Positions 19,213 through 27,729 of a stretch of DNA of 64,000 nt are shown piece after piece. Position 1 is the stretch's first letter; each line of letters starts with the position of its first letter. The notes under the pieces were generated by a model that was not told the origin of the DNA, ran no database searches, and worked only from the letters and a program-made list of their open reading frames with translations. A program made the position numbers and the translations under genes. The stretch spans positions 186,001 to 250,000 of the forward strand of contig CASFPE010000029.1 in the NCBI GenBank assembly GCA_949296575.1, in the 5' to 3' direction. Origin of the DNA: an uncultured Bacteroides sp. (GTDB lineage Bacteria > Bacteroidota > Bacteroidia > Bacteroidales > Bacteroidaceae).

Positions 19213-20547
19213 ATGAAAAGATCAATATATAAAATCTTGTTTTTTTCGGCAATAGCCGCAATGTTTTCTGCGTGCGAATACCGTGAGGTTTATGATGCAG
19301 GTTCGCAATACCCCAACGATAAAGTATATATTGCAGGTGTATATGAGAGCGTGATTTATGAGGTCAACGAACTGATTGAATCGGAAGATGCGCCGTTCCG
19401 TTATAAGATTGATGCGGAAAACAATAAATTGCTTGTACCGATAGGAGTATATAGGAGTTCTGTATGGAGTGACAAGAACGTAGTGGTTGAATTGGGCGTT
19501 GATAATGACACGATACAAGGACTTATCGAATCTGAAGCTTTGGTCGGTGAAGACGGAAGTATTCCTGAGATACTGCCGGAAGGCAAATATTCTTTTGAAA
19601 GTGAAATCCATATCAGCAAAGGCGAAGATCTTGGCATGACCAATTTGGCGATAGATGTTCCTTTCTTGTTGGAAAACTTGGACAAACGTTATGTGCTGGG
19701 CATGAAAATCGTGGATTCGAATGCGGACATCAACGAAGATTTGAGCGTAATAGTTTTCGATATTACAGCTGGGTTGATAGAAGCGCAGCCTGATTTCACT
19801 TATCAGATAGATGAGGATGACCCGTTGAAGATACTGATCACGAATACTTCGGTATTCTGCTTGGATTATGAGTGGGACTTTGGCGATGGTTCGCCGGTTG
19901 TGACAGAGCAAGACCCAAAGGAGCATGTGTTCCCCGCAGTGGGCATCTATGATGTGAAGTTGACTTCAAAAGGCACAAGGGGAAATTTTGTAACCATGAC
20001 CAAGCAAATTCATATTTGGGAAAATATTACGGATCAGTACATCAAGAACAGCGGCGCACCGTTTGTGAGGGCGCAATTAGTGTCCGGGCGTGTGGATTGT
20101 TTGAAAGACTGGAGTTGTACGGAGAATGTGAAGTCCACCTATAACAAGTCTAAAGATCTTTATGTTGGAGGTTGGCAGAACACCAACGGCGGCGTGATGG
20201 ATTTCTATGCGAACGAAGCCACTGGCGGCGCATTGGCCAATGCCAAGATATACCAGTCCTTCGACTTGCCGGCTGGTGCCTTTAATGCTGGCTTCCTTCC
20301 GTCTCGTTTCAACGGGGAGTGCGACGGCTATTTCGTAGTGGCAAAGGGGACTGAGTTGCCCGATGCTGAGGATATGGCGGCAGACCCGAATGTGCTTGCT
20401 TTCATGCAATGGGATGAAACGACGGAAATCGTGCAGCAAAGCATGGAATTTAGTTTGGAATCAGCCGGGAAGGTGACAATGGGATTTGTTGTCTCTGCCC
20501 CTGTAGACTCCCGTGTGCAAATCAGATCTGTTTCTTTAGCTAAATAA
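19213..20547 (+). CDS. Surface glycan-binding-type lipoprotein (DUF1735-like N-domain, PKD domain)
   Basis: 444 residues. Lipoprotein signal MKRSIYKILFFSAIAAMFSAC (Cys21). Residues about 40-190 resemble the DUF1735/BT_3987 N-terminal domain found on surface glycan-binding proteins and some PUL enzymes (KVYIAGV...LVPIGVYRSS...ILPEGKYSFES). A PKD domain follows, with the hallmark YEWDFGDGSP at about 217-226 and VFPAVGIYDVKLTS. The C-terminal ~170 residues form a further beta-rich domain, perhaps a jelly-roll carbohydrate-binding module. Placed directly after SusD2, in the usual SusE/SGBP position, it probably helps capture glycan at the cell surface. Confidence 0.85.
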   Translation: MKRSIYKILFFSAIAAMFSACEYREVYDAGSQYPNDKVYIAGVYESVIYEVNELIESEDAPFRYKIDAENNKLLVPIGVYRSSVWSDKNVVVELGVDNDTIQGLIESEALVGEDGSIPEILPEGKYSFESEIHISKGEDLGMTNLAIDVPFLLENLDKRYVLGMKIVDSNADINEDLSVIVFDITAGLIEAQPDFTYQIDEDDPLKILITNTSVFCLDYEWDFGDGSPVVTEQDPKEHVFPAVGIYDVKLTSKGTRGNFVTMTKQIHIWENITDQYIKNSGAPFVRAQLVSGRVDCLKDWSCTENVKSTYNKSKDLYVGGWQNTNGGVMDFYANEATGGALANAKIYQSFDLPAGAFNAGFLPSRFNGECDGYFVVAKGTELPDAEDMAADPNVLAFMQWDETTEIVQQSMEFSLESAGKVTMGFVVSAPVDSRVQIRSVSLAK

Positions 20548-20562
20548 TAATTATATTATAGA

Positions 20563-23436
20563 ATGATGAAACCAAAGAGTTTGAGGACTTGCTTCCGTTC
20601 GTTTGTTTTGTTATTATGTTGCTTTAGTATATCAGTTCCTTCAATAGGTATAGAGGGGCATGGAGAATTGGAATGGCCCGAAGTTACGATGGAGGCAAGG
20701 CCTTGGACTCGTTGGTGGATTCAAGGAAGTGCTGTCACCAAGGAGGACATCACTGCCGTTTTGGAGGCATACCAGAAGGCTGGTTTAGGAGGGGTTGAAA
20801 TAACGCCTATTTATGGAGTAAGGGGTATAGAAGACCAGTTCATCGAATATTTGTCTCCTCATTGGGTGGAGATGTTGGAATATACTTTGAAAGAAGCCCA
20901 ACGTCTCGGTATGGGAGTTGACTTGGCTAATGCTTCTGGGTGGCCGTTTGGCGGGCCATGGGTGGATGATGATACTGCTTGCAAGTCCCTTCGAACGAAG
21001 ACGTACCGTTTGAAAGGAGGGGAAAGCTTTTCTGAAAAGATAGAGTACATCCAAAAACCGATGGTTTACACGCAAAGCGGGCTGAAAGTGGATATGAAAG
21101 ACGTGAAATACCCGGTTACAGCGAATGAAGACTTGCAAGAGACTGATTTTGCGCAAATCTGGTACGAGCGGAGTCTGCCATTAGTGGTAGTGACGGCAAA
21201 CCGCTATTCTTCGTCGGGAAAGGAAATTGTGGAAGTCATTGATTTGACGGATAAGGTAGAGGACGGAATCTTGCATTGGACGGCTCCGGAAGGCGACTGG
21301 CTCGTGTGCGCCTTTTTTCAAGGCTGGCATGGGAAGATGGTAGAACGTGCCGCTCCTGGAGCTGAAGGCAATGTCATCGACCATTTCTCGGAGGAGGCCA
21401 CAAAGAAATACCTGGATCGGTTCAGCGAAGCATTCAAGGGATACGACACCAGCTATTTGCGGTATTACTTCAATGATTCATATGAGGTGGACGATGCAGC
21501 GGGGAGTGCCGACTGGACACCGGAGATGTTCCGTGAGTTCCGCAGAATATGCGGCTACGACTTGAAAGAATATCTGCCTGCCCTGTTGGGGATGGCGGAC
21601 GAGGAAACGAACCGCAGGGTGCTGCACGATTACCGCGCAGTCGTCTCCGAACTGATGCTGGAGTGTTTCACGAAGCCGTGGCAGCAATGGGCGGCGCGCC
21701 AAGGGAAAGGCATCCGCAACCAGGCGCACGGTTCTCCCGCCAATGCTTTGGACTTGTATGCGGCCAGCGACGTGCCGGAAATGGAGGGAAGCACCATTTC
21801 CGACATCAAGGCCGCTTCATCGGCTGCACACCTCACGGGGAAGCGGTTGACTTCCGCCGAGTCCTGCACGTTGCTGAACGAGCATTTCCAGTCCAAGCTG
21901 TCGGATGTCAAGGCTGCCAATGACAGGTTTTTATTGGGTGGAGTCAACCATATCTTTTATCATGGGACGGATTATTCGCCTATGGATGCACCGTGGCCCG
22001 GAAGGTTGTTTTATGCAGCTGTCCATTTCACGCCGGCCAACAGTTTCTGGGATGATTTCGGTGCGTTGAACCGCTATGTGGCCCGTGCGCAAAGCTTCTT
22101 GCAGGCCGGCAAGCCCTCCAACGATGTCTTGCTGTATTACGGCATCTCCGACCTGTGGTCTGCCCCTGCTGAGAAGATGTTCCATTATTTCCACAGCTTC
22201 GATACCGCTTCGATGGGCAAGTGCGGGCGTTTCCTGCTTTCCAACGGCTATTCATGGGATGCTGCATCCGACAAGCTGTTGCAGGAGGTGACGTTCAAGG
22301 ACGGACGGCTGCTTGCCGGCGGGAATGCTTACAAAGTGATTATCGTGCCGGAATTGGAATACATGCCGGTGGCGACATTCGCGAAACTGTTGGGTTTGGC
22401 CAAAGCGGGTGCCACCGTGTTGTTCTATGGCGGGCTTCCGTCTGACGTGCCGGGCTTGGCTCATTTGGACAGGGACAGGAAGCGGATGGAACATCTGAAG
22501 AAAGGGCTTTCTTTTGTGGAGGAAGGCGATGTCCGTGCCTGCCGGTATGGAAAAGGGCGGATTGTCATCATGGCAACCTTGCAGGAAGGACTGGAGCAGA
22601 CAGATGTCAGGCCGGAAAGCATGTATGCCCAAGGTTTGCAATGCATCCGGCGGCTGAAGGAGGATGGCAATTACTATTATTTCATATTGAACCCGTCTAA
22701 GAAGGTTTTTTCTGGCTGGGTGTCCTTGAATGCCGGTTTCCGTGCTTGTGCCTTGTTCAACCCCATGACAGGGGACAGCGGTTATGCGGAAACAAGGGAA
22801 ACGGGCGGAAGGCCGGAACTCTGGTTGGAACTGAAGCCGAATGAATCAATGATTGTGGAGACTTTCCAGAACGATAGTGGGGGCAAGCGTTATCCTTATT
22901 ATCAAGTCATGGGAGAGGGCTTGGAACTGGCGGATTGGAAAGTGTCTTTCGTGAAAGGCGGCCCCTCATTGCCTGCCGCGAAGCAAGTGCGCCATCTGGG
23001 GTCATGGACGGAATACGGGGATGAATATGCCCGTTTCTCCGGCACGGCGGAATATGAAATCCAGCTTCCTGTCCTTTCCGAAGGTGCAGATGCCTGGAGG
23101 CTTCATTTCGATGAGGTGCATGAAAGCGCGGCGGTGTATTTGAATGATGTTTATTTGGGGACGCTTTTAGAGGCTCCTTATGAATTGGACATTCCGGCAG
23201 ATTTGTTGAAAGGGAATGATGTATTGAAAGTAAGGGTCTCCAACCTGATGGCAAATCGCATTGCTTATATGGACAAGCAAGGAATGAAGTGGAGAATCTT
23301 CTATAATGCCAATGTGGAATCCAAAGGGCGTGCCAATATCGGGAAAGACGGCAAGTTCAGTGCGGAAAAGTGGGAACCGATGCCTTCAGGGCTTTCCGGC
23401 AAAGCCACATTGCAGCCTTTGTCTTTTAGAAAGTAA
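20563..23436 (+). CDS. Alpha-L-rhamnosidase, glycoside hydrolase family 106
   Basis: 957 residues with a signal peptide in the first ~30 (two adjacent ATGs at 20563 and 20566). The N-terminal RPWTRWWIQGSAVTKEDITAVLEAYQKAGLGGVEITPIYG and MGVDLANASGWPFGGPWV motifs are diagnostic of GH106 rhamnosidases. FNDSYEVDDAAGSADWT and SAESCTLLNEHF carry acidic residues expected of the active site. A C-terminal jelly-roll (about 810-940: WRLHFDEVHESAAVYLNDVYLG) is usual. The enzyme releases terminal alpha-L-rhamnose, supporting a rhamnogalacturonan or other rhamnosylated substrate. Codon composition changes from AT-rich to clearly GC-richer near 21430, inside the gene. The next gene follows after 9 nt. Confidence 0.93.
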   Translation: MMKPKSLRTCFRSFVLLLCCFSISVPSIGIEGHGELEWPEVTMEARPWTRWWIQGSAVTKEDITAVLEAYQKAGLGGVEITPIYGVRGIEDQFIEYLSPHWVEMLEYTLKEAQRLGMGVDLANASGWPFGGPWVDDDTACKSLRTKTYRLKGGESFSEKIEYIQKPMVYTQSGLKVDMKDVKYPVTANEDLQETDFAQIWYERSLPLVVVTANRYSSSGKEIVEVIDLTDKVEDGILHWTAPEGDWLVCAFFQGWHGKMVERAAPGAEGNVIDHFSEEATKKYLDRFSEAFKGYDTSYLRYYFNDSYEVDDAAGSADWTPEMFREFRRICGYDLKEYLPALLGMADEETNRRVLHDYRAVVSELMLECFTKPWQQWAARQGKGIRNQAHGSPANALDLYAASDVPEMEGSTISDIKAASSAAHLTGKRLTSAESCTLLNEHFQSKLSDVKAANDRFLLGGVNHIFYHGTDYSPMDAPWPGRLFYAAVHFTPANSFWDDFGALNRYVARAQSFLQAGKPSNDVLLYYGISDLWSAPAEKMFHYFHSFDTASMGKCGRFLLSNGYSWDAASDKLLQEVTFKDGRLLAGGNAYKVIIVPELEYMPVATFAKLLGLAKAGATVLFYGGLPSDVPGLAHLDRDRKRMEHLKKGLSFVEEGDVRACRYGKGRIVIMATLQEGLEQTDVRPESMYAQGLQCIRRLKEDGNYYYFILNPSKKVFSGWVSLNAGFRACALFNPMTGDSGYAETRETGGRPELWLELKPNESMIVETFQNDSGGKRYPYYQVMGEGLELADWKVSFVKGGPSLPAAKQVRHLGSWTEYGDEYARFSGTAEYEIQLPVLSEGADAWRLHFDEVHESAAVYLNDVYLGTLLEAPYELDIPADLLKGNDVLKVRVSNLMANRIAYMDKQGMKWRIFYNANVESKGRANIGKDGKFSAEKWEPMPSGLSGKATLQPLSFRK

Positions 23437-23445
23437 AACAGTAAT

Positions 23446-24627
23446 ATGATGACGCAAAGGCTATTGTTGTGCATAGGGTCGTTGTGCTGCGCAATGTTGT
23501 TCATGCAATGCTCCGGCGGGGAGAAGGAGGATGTGACGGAAAAGAACATCCTCTCCCGGTCGCAGCAGGCAGTCGTTTATGCAGACAGTTTCTGTGTGAA
23601 GGACTATTACGGGAACCTTTATGAGGATGCCGACAGGAAGCATGCATTTAAAGGAAAGACGCGGGCGGATTTTGAGAAGTGGCAGGATGAGTTCAGGAAT
23701 GTGCTGAAAATGCGTTTGGGCATCTCCCGTTTAGAGCGCAGTTTGGCTTCTTATGAGGTGAAAGCGGAGCGGGTGAGTGCCGAAGACGTAGGCTATGCCG
23801 TGCGGGAGCAGTGGAGAATATGGACTGAACCTGGCGTGCCTTTGCCTGTCGTGCTTTTGCTGCCCAAAAGCAAGGATGGCAAATTGCCTTTGATGATTAC
23901 CCCGCATGGGCATGACCGCCATCCCGGATTGTATGCGGGCATTTATTGGTCGGAGAAAGAACGCATCGAAACAGAGGAGAACGAGAAAGACGTGGCCGTG
24001 CAGGCCGTCAAGAACGGTTTCATTGCCATTGCTCCCACAGCGAGAGGTTTTGGCGACACCCGCACTCCGGAGGACAAGGCGAAGGATTTGCCTTATTCTT
24101 GCCGCACGTTGGCCGTGCAGGGTTTGTTGGCAGGGAGGACATTGATAGGCGACAGGGTGTGGGACATCTCCAAGCTGATAGATTGGGCTTTGAAAGAATT
24201 GCCTGTGGATTCGTCCAAGATTGTGGTTTCCGGGAATTCCGGCGGAGGGACTGCCGCCCTCTTTGCTGGGGCATGCGACACCCGCATTGCCATTTCTGTG
24301 CCGTCGTCTTATTTTTGCACGTTTGCGGGGAGCATCGGGGTGATGTACCATTGCGAATGCAATTATGTGCCGGGAATATTGGAGGAAGGAGAGATGGCAG
24401 ACATTGCCGGGTTGACGGCGCCCCGTTTCTTTTGTGCTTTGAATGGGCGGTACGACCCGATGTTCCCGTTTGAGGAGGCGCAAAAGGCTTTCGGGCATCT
24501 CAAGGAAATATATGCGGCGGCGGGTGTTCCAAACCATTGTGAACTGTACATGGGCAATGGCGGACATCGTTATTACAAGGAGGGGGCTTGGCGTTTCATC
24601 AACAAGCATCTGGAGGGAGCAGACTGA
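23446..24627 (+). CDS. Alpha/beta-hydrolase lipoprotein, acetylxylan-esterase-like
   Basis: 393 residues; the lipobox LFMQC in MMTQRLLLCIGSLCCAMLFMQC predicts a lipoprotein. The alpha/beta hydrolase fold is shown by MITPHGHDRHPG (oxyanion region), nucleophile motif VSGNSGGG (Ser265), NGRYDPMFP (Asp337) and GNGGHRYY (His374), a complete Ser-Asp-His triad. The layout resembles the acetyl-esterase (CE7/dienelactone-hydrolase-like) branch seen in PULs. With the two SASA enzymes it makes a third probable deacetylase for this locus. Last gene of the plus-strand run; a hairpin follows 72 nt downstream. Confidence 0.85.
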   Translation: MMTQRLLLCIGSLCCAMLFMQCSGGEKEDVTEKNILSRSQQAVVYADSFCVKDYYGNLYEDADRKHAFKGKTRADFEKWQDEFRNVLKMRLGISRLERSLASYEVKAERVSAEDVGYAVREQWRIWTEPGVPLPVVLLLPKSKDGKLPLMITPHGHDRHPGLYAGIYWSEKERIETEENEKDVAVQAVKNGFIAIAPTARGFGDTRTPEDKAKDLPYSCRTLAVQGLLAGRTLIGDRVWDISKLIDWALKELPVDSSKIVVSGNSGGGTAALFAGACDTRIAISVPSSYFCTFAGSIGVMYHCECNYVPGILEEGEMADIAGLTAPRFFCALNGRYDPMFPFEEAQKAFGHLKEIYAAAGVPNHCELYMGNGGHRYYKEGAWRFINKHLEGAD

Positions 24628-24698
24628 CGCTGCGGGTTTGAACGCTGTTTGAATCTCGTTTGAAATTCCTTTTCTATATCTATTATATCTGAACGCTG

Positions 24699-24724
24699 GG
24701 GGAGAGTGGTTTGCCATTCTCCCC
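24699..24724 (+). terminator. Candidate transcription terminator of the PUL
   Basis: An 11-bp stem with one G-T wobble, GGGGAGAGTGG / CCATTCTCCCC, and a 4-nt TTTG loop, 72 nt after the last PUL stop. The T-tract behind it is weak (CCCCTTATGC), so termination efficiency is uncertain. Confidence 0.5.
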
Positions 24725-24806
24725 TTATGCATGTTCTTGCCTTGGATTTCAGGGTGGAAAACATGTTTTGTGCGGTTTCTTTGGCACTTTATTGTTTGTT
24801 AAGTCC

Positions 24807-24814
24807 TATATTTG
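24807..24814 (+). promoter_or_regulatory. -7 promoter element for the 24843 esterase gene
   Basis: TATATTTG matches the Bacteroidota -7 consensus TAnnTTTG exactly, 29 nt before the ATG. A TTG lies at 24781-24783, 23 nt upstream, slightly too far for an ideal -33 element. It shows the esterase has its own transcription start, separate from the PUL. Confidence 0.5.
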
Positions 24815-24842
24815 CGCTGTCAATTATATAATGTTTTGAACC

Positions 24843-26201
24843 ATGAAGAAGACAAAATTGCCGGCATTGCTGTTGGGAGCATCCCTTTCCTTGCTCTCCG
24901 TGGCGGTGCAGGCGCAGGAAGCGGCGGAGGAAGGCAAGGTGCAACTGTTCGTGAGCAGCATTGAGGAAGGTATGCCGTTGGATCGTAGTACAAGTTCTCC
25001 GAAATTGGAAGTGAGCGATTTGCAGGAAGCAAGGCGAGGAGTGTGGGCTGCTTGGAAGCAGGCGAATGCCAAGGTGAAGGAACCGAAGTTGCCCGCCGTT
25101 GCGGCATTGGATACCGGGTTGACGGGGAAAATCGTGCTGCCTGCCGCCTTGGAACCGTCGGCTGTGATGGATTATTATTGGGGCAGGAAGGGGGAGGACA
25201 CCCTTCCTGGCGGCCTGCCGGTGTTTGTTTACCTGCACGGCTCTGGGCCGAGGGACGCTGAGTGGTCCACAGGTTTCAAATTGGCCAACCGTTTCGAGGA
25301 TGCCCCGTCGCTGTATTTCATCCCCCGCATCCCGAACGAAGGTTCGTATTACCGTTGGTGGCAACGGGGCAAACAGTGGGCATGGGAATGGCTGCTGCGC
25401 CAGCTGATGCTTCTTGACGAGGTGGATGCGCGGCGGATTTACGTGTTCGGCATCTCCGAGGGCGGTTACGGCAGCCAGCGCCTGGCTTCGTTTTACGCCG
25501 ACTACTGGGCGGCGGCAGGCCCGATGGCGGGCGGCGAGCCGCTGAAGAACGCCCCGGCGGAGAATTGCGGCTGCATCGGGTTCAGCCTCTTGACGGGAGC
25601 GGACGACGGCGGCTTTTACCGCAACCTGCTGACCGGGTGGACGGCGGAGGCGTTCGACAGCTTGGCAAATGCCTGCCCCGGCATGTACCCGCACAGGGTG
25701 GAACTGATTCCGGGGCGCGGGCATGCCATCGACTACCGCCCCACGACCCCTTGGCTGAAGTCTTTTGTGCGCAATCCTTCTCCGGCTGAATACGTGTGGG
25801 AGGACTTCGAGATGGACGGGCGGCACCGGCGGGGTTTTTACAACCTGTTGGTGGAAAAACGCCCGTGCGACTCCCTGCGGACGATGTACAAGGTGCGCAT
25901 CCGGGACAACAAGGTGAACCTGGAGGTGTCTGATGTGCGTTACCGCACCGTGTTGACGGATTCGATATGGGGCATCGAGCTTCGGTTTGCCAAGATACTC
26001 ACCCCGGCCACGGGCGGTGAACTGACGCTTTTCCTCGACGAGCATTTGGTGGACCTGCGCCGGAAGGTGACGGTGACGGTCAACGGCCGGAGGGTGTTCC
26101 GGGGGCGGGTGGCCTGCCGGGAGGCCGACATGATGCGTAGCCTTTCCGCCTTCTACGACCGCGAGCGGATATACCCGGCTTCGGTGAGGGTGCAGTATTG
26201 A
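24843..26201 (+). CDS. Secreted alpha/beta-hydrolase (esterase/peptidase-like)
   Basis: 452 residues with signal peptide MKKTKLPALLLGASLSLLSVAVQA. LPVFVYLHGSGPRDAEW and IYVFGISEGGYGSQRLAS (Ser205 in a G-I-S-E-G-G nucleophile elbow) mark an alpha/beta hydrolase of the esterase/PHB-depolymerase-like type; ELIPGRGHAIDY probably supplies the histidine. The C-terminal ~110 residues (DFEMDGRHRRGFYNL... to the end) are a beta-rich domain of unknown role. Coding sequence is markedly GC-richer than the PUL genes before it. The start is supported by a -7 element 29 nt upstream. It may still serve the PUL, but the intervening hairpin and own promoter argue for separate expression. Confidence 0.8.
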   Translation: MKKTKLPALLLGASLSLLSVAVQAQEAAEEGKVQLFVSSIEEGMPLDRSTSSPKLEVSDLQEARRGVWAAWKQANAKVKEPKLPAVAALDTGLTGKIVLPAALEPSAVMDYYWGRKGEDTLPGGLPVFVYLHGSGPRDAEWSTGFKLANRFEDAPSLYFIPRIPNEGSYYRWWQRGKQWAWEWLLRQLMLLDEVDARRIYVFGISEGGYGSQRLASFYADYWAAAGPMAGGEPLKNAPAENCGCIGFSLLTGADDGGFYRNLLTGWTAEAFDSLANACPGMYPHRVELIPGRGHAIDYRPTTPWLKSFVRNPSPAEYVWEDFEMDGRHRRGFYNLLVEKRPCDSLRTMYKVRIRDNKVNLEVSDVRYRTVLTDSIWGIELRFAKILTPATGGELTLFLDEHLVDLRRKVTVTVNGRRVFRGRVACREADMMRSLSAFYDRERIYPASVRVQY

Positions 26202-26214
26202 GCCTTTCCTGCTT

Positions 26215-26434
26215 GAAAATCTCAGTTCGCTTCATTGGAAAGTTTCATTTGCCTGCATGAAAAGCTTGGTTTGCCCCGCTGAAAATTGTTGTTGCCGTCG
26301 TCGTCTGTACAGACGACGACGGCAACTGTACAAATGACGATGTCAACTGTACGGATGACGGCGATGCCAGAAGAATATGCACGGGTGATTGGAACTTTTT
26401 ATGCGGGCAAACGGAAGTTTTTGACGGGGAATGC
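26215..26434. repeat. Array A: degenerate 21-23 bp periodic intergenic repeat
   Basis: Units begin GAAA at 26215, 26238, 26259 and 26281 (spacings 23, 21, 22), with consensus near GAAAAnnTnnGTTTGCC. Three further units begin CTGTAC at 26305, 26326 and 26347 (exactly 21 bp apart), and two begin GGAACTTTTT at 26391 and GGAAGTTTTT at 26413 (22 bp). The array fills nearly the whole gap between the two flanking genes. No protein-coding role is supported; the short frames here simply reflect a period divisible by three. Confidence 0.7.
26291..26326. repeat. Perfect 36-bp palindrome inside array A
   Basis: The left half GTTGCCGTCGTCGTCTGT (26291-26308) is followed without spacer by its exact reverse complement (26309-26326). 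The centre reads TCTGTACAGA. It has no T-tract, so a simple terminator is unlikely; a dimeric protein-binding site or cruciform is possible. Confidence 0.9.
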
Positions 26435-26469
26435 TTATCTTGCAGCCCGTAAAAGAATGGAGGATGGCC

Positions 26470-27633
26470 ATGATACCGATGAAAGAAAAGACGAAACCCC
26501 TTTATACGGCGATGGGCGTGCTGGTGCTGCTCGCAGCCGTTTATTTCTCGTTGCCCTACTATGCGCGGCAGGCATTGGTGCATTGGATGCCCGTCATCGA
26601 CGATTTGGAGACGTTCCGCCGCGACACCGTGCATTGCGACTCAGCCCTTGCGTGGGCGTGGCCGAAGGCGGAGGCGTACAACCAGCGTTGCCTTCTCCCC
26701 GCCGATGAGGCTTACATGGACAGCCTGCATACGGTGGCGTTCCTCGTCATCCGTCACGACAGCATCCTTTACGAGGATTACCGCGACGGGTGGGACGATG
26801 CGCGGACTTCCAACATCTATTCGGCCACGAAGACCATCGTGGGCTTGCTGGCGGGCATTGCCCTCGGCGAGGGAAAGATACATAGCTTGGACGACCCCGT
26901 GTCGCGCTACGTGCCGGAGTACGTGCAGGGCATGCAGGCCGATGTCACCCTTCGCCACTTGCTCACCATGAGCGGCGGCATGGCTTGGGACGAAGCCTAT
27001 GCCTCCCTGTTTTCCGTTACCACGCACGGCTATTACGGCAACGACCTTTATGAATTGGTGACCGGCTTGGAAGTCACGGACCGTCCCGGCGTGCAGTTCT
27101 CTTACCGCAGCGGGGAGACGCAACTGCTGGCCTTTGCCATCGAAGCCGCCACGGGGGTGACGTTGAGCCAATATGCGGAAGAAAAGCTGTGGAAGCCTTT
27201 GCAGGCGGAGCGCGATGCTTATTGGCTGCTCGACAAGGAGGGCGGCGATGAGAAGGCGTTCTGTTGCTTCCACACCACGGCACGCGACGTGGCCCGCTTG
27301 GGCAGCCTGCTGTTGCATCGTGGAGAGTGGCGCGGTCGCCAAGTGGTGCCACGGGCGTACATGGACGAGATGCTGTGTCCGGCCTCTTGGCTGAAAGACC
27401 AGTGGGGGCGGGATTCGCTCCGCTACTACGGCATGCAGGCGTGGCTGTATCCTTACGAAGGGGAGGCGATTCCTTGCATGCGGGGGATGCTGGGGCAGTA
27501 TATCTACGCCATCCCCTCGGAAGACGCCGTGGTGGTGCGGCTGGGGCGGAAGCGTTGCGACGTGTATGACGGCCCTTTCACCACTGACATGGAGCGTTAC
27601 CTCGATATGGCCATGCGGTTGCTCCGCCCGTAG
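26470..27633 (+). CDS. Membrane-anchored serine hydrolase, beta-lactamase class C/6-aminohexanoate-dimer-hydrolase-like (S12 fold)
   Basis: 387 residues from ATG 26470, which has a rare GGAGG at 26459-26463 six nt upstream; 26431 is an alternative start. An N-terminal transmembrane segment (LYTAMGVLVLLAAVYFSLPYY) anchors it facing the periplasm. The beta-lactamase/DD-peptidase fold shows SATK (nucleophile Ser118, Lys121), LRHLLTMSGGMAWDE, and FSYRSGETQLLAF with Tyr212 in the second motif, as in the NylB-like branch rather than the classical Y-S-N. Such proteins hydrolyse esters or amides; substrate unknown. Convergent with the TlpA lipoprotein gene across a shared terminator. Confidence 0.82.
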   Translation: MIPMKEKTKPLYTAMGVLVLLAAVYFSLPYYARQALVHWMPVIDDLETFRRDTVHCDSALAWAWPKAEAYNQRCLLPADEAYMDSLHTVAFLVIRHDSILYEDYRDGWDDARTSNIYSATKTIVGLLAGIALGEGKIHSLDDPVSRYVPEYVQGMQADVTLRHLLTMSGGMAWDEAYASLFSVTTHGYYGNDLYELVTGLEVTDRPGVQFSYRSGETQLLAFAIEAATGVTLSQYAEEKLWKPLQAERDAYWLLDKEGGDEKAFCCFHTTARDVARLGSLLLHRGEWRGRQVVPRAYMDEMLCPASWLKDQWGRDSLRYYGMQAWLYPYEGEAIPCMRGMLGQYIYAIPSEDAVVVRLGRKRCDVYDGPFTTDMERYLDMAMRLLRP

Positions 27634-27670
27634 AAGCCCGTGGCTCGTAAGTCTGCCTTTTAGGAAAAAG

Positions 27671-27702
27671 AAGCGGGGCCGGATTCTGTTCCGGCCCCGC
27701 TT
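27671..27702. terminator. Bidirectional terminator
   Basis: Perfect 12-bp GC-rich stem (AAGCGGGGCCGG, 27671-27682, with its complement at 27691-27702) and an 8-nt loop, between convergent genes ending at 27633 and 27730. Flanking A and T runs are short on both sides. Confidence 0.8.
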
Positions 27703-27729
27703 TGCTTTGCATGGGATGGTGGCGGGTGC

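Noticed and set aside
24628..24842. Additional gene between the two esterase genes
   Set aside because: Only short frames without start context; the gap is accounted for by a hairpin and a promoter.
26286..26708. Short plus-strand frame with TT/SS/VQ-rich start over array A
   Set aside because: The repetitive residues are a by-product of a 21-bp (seven-codon) period; the frame runs out of phase into the serine hydrolase gene.
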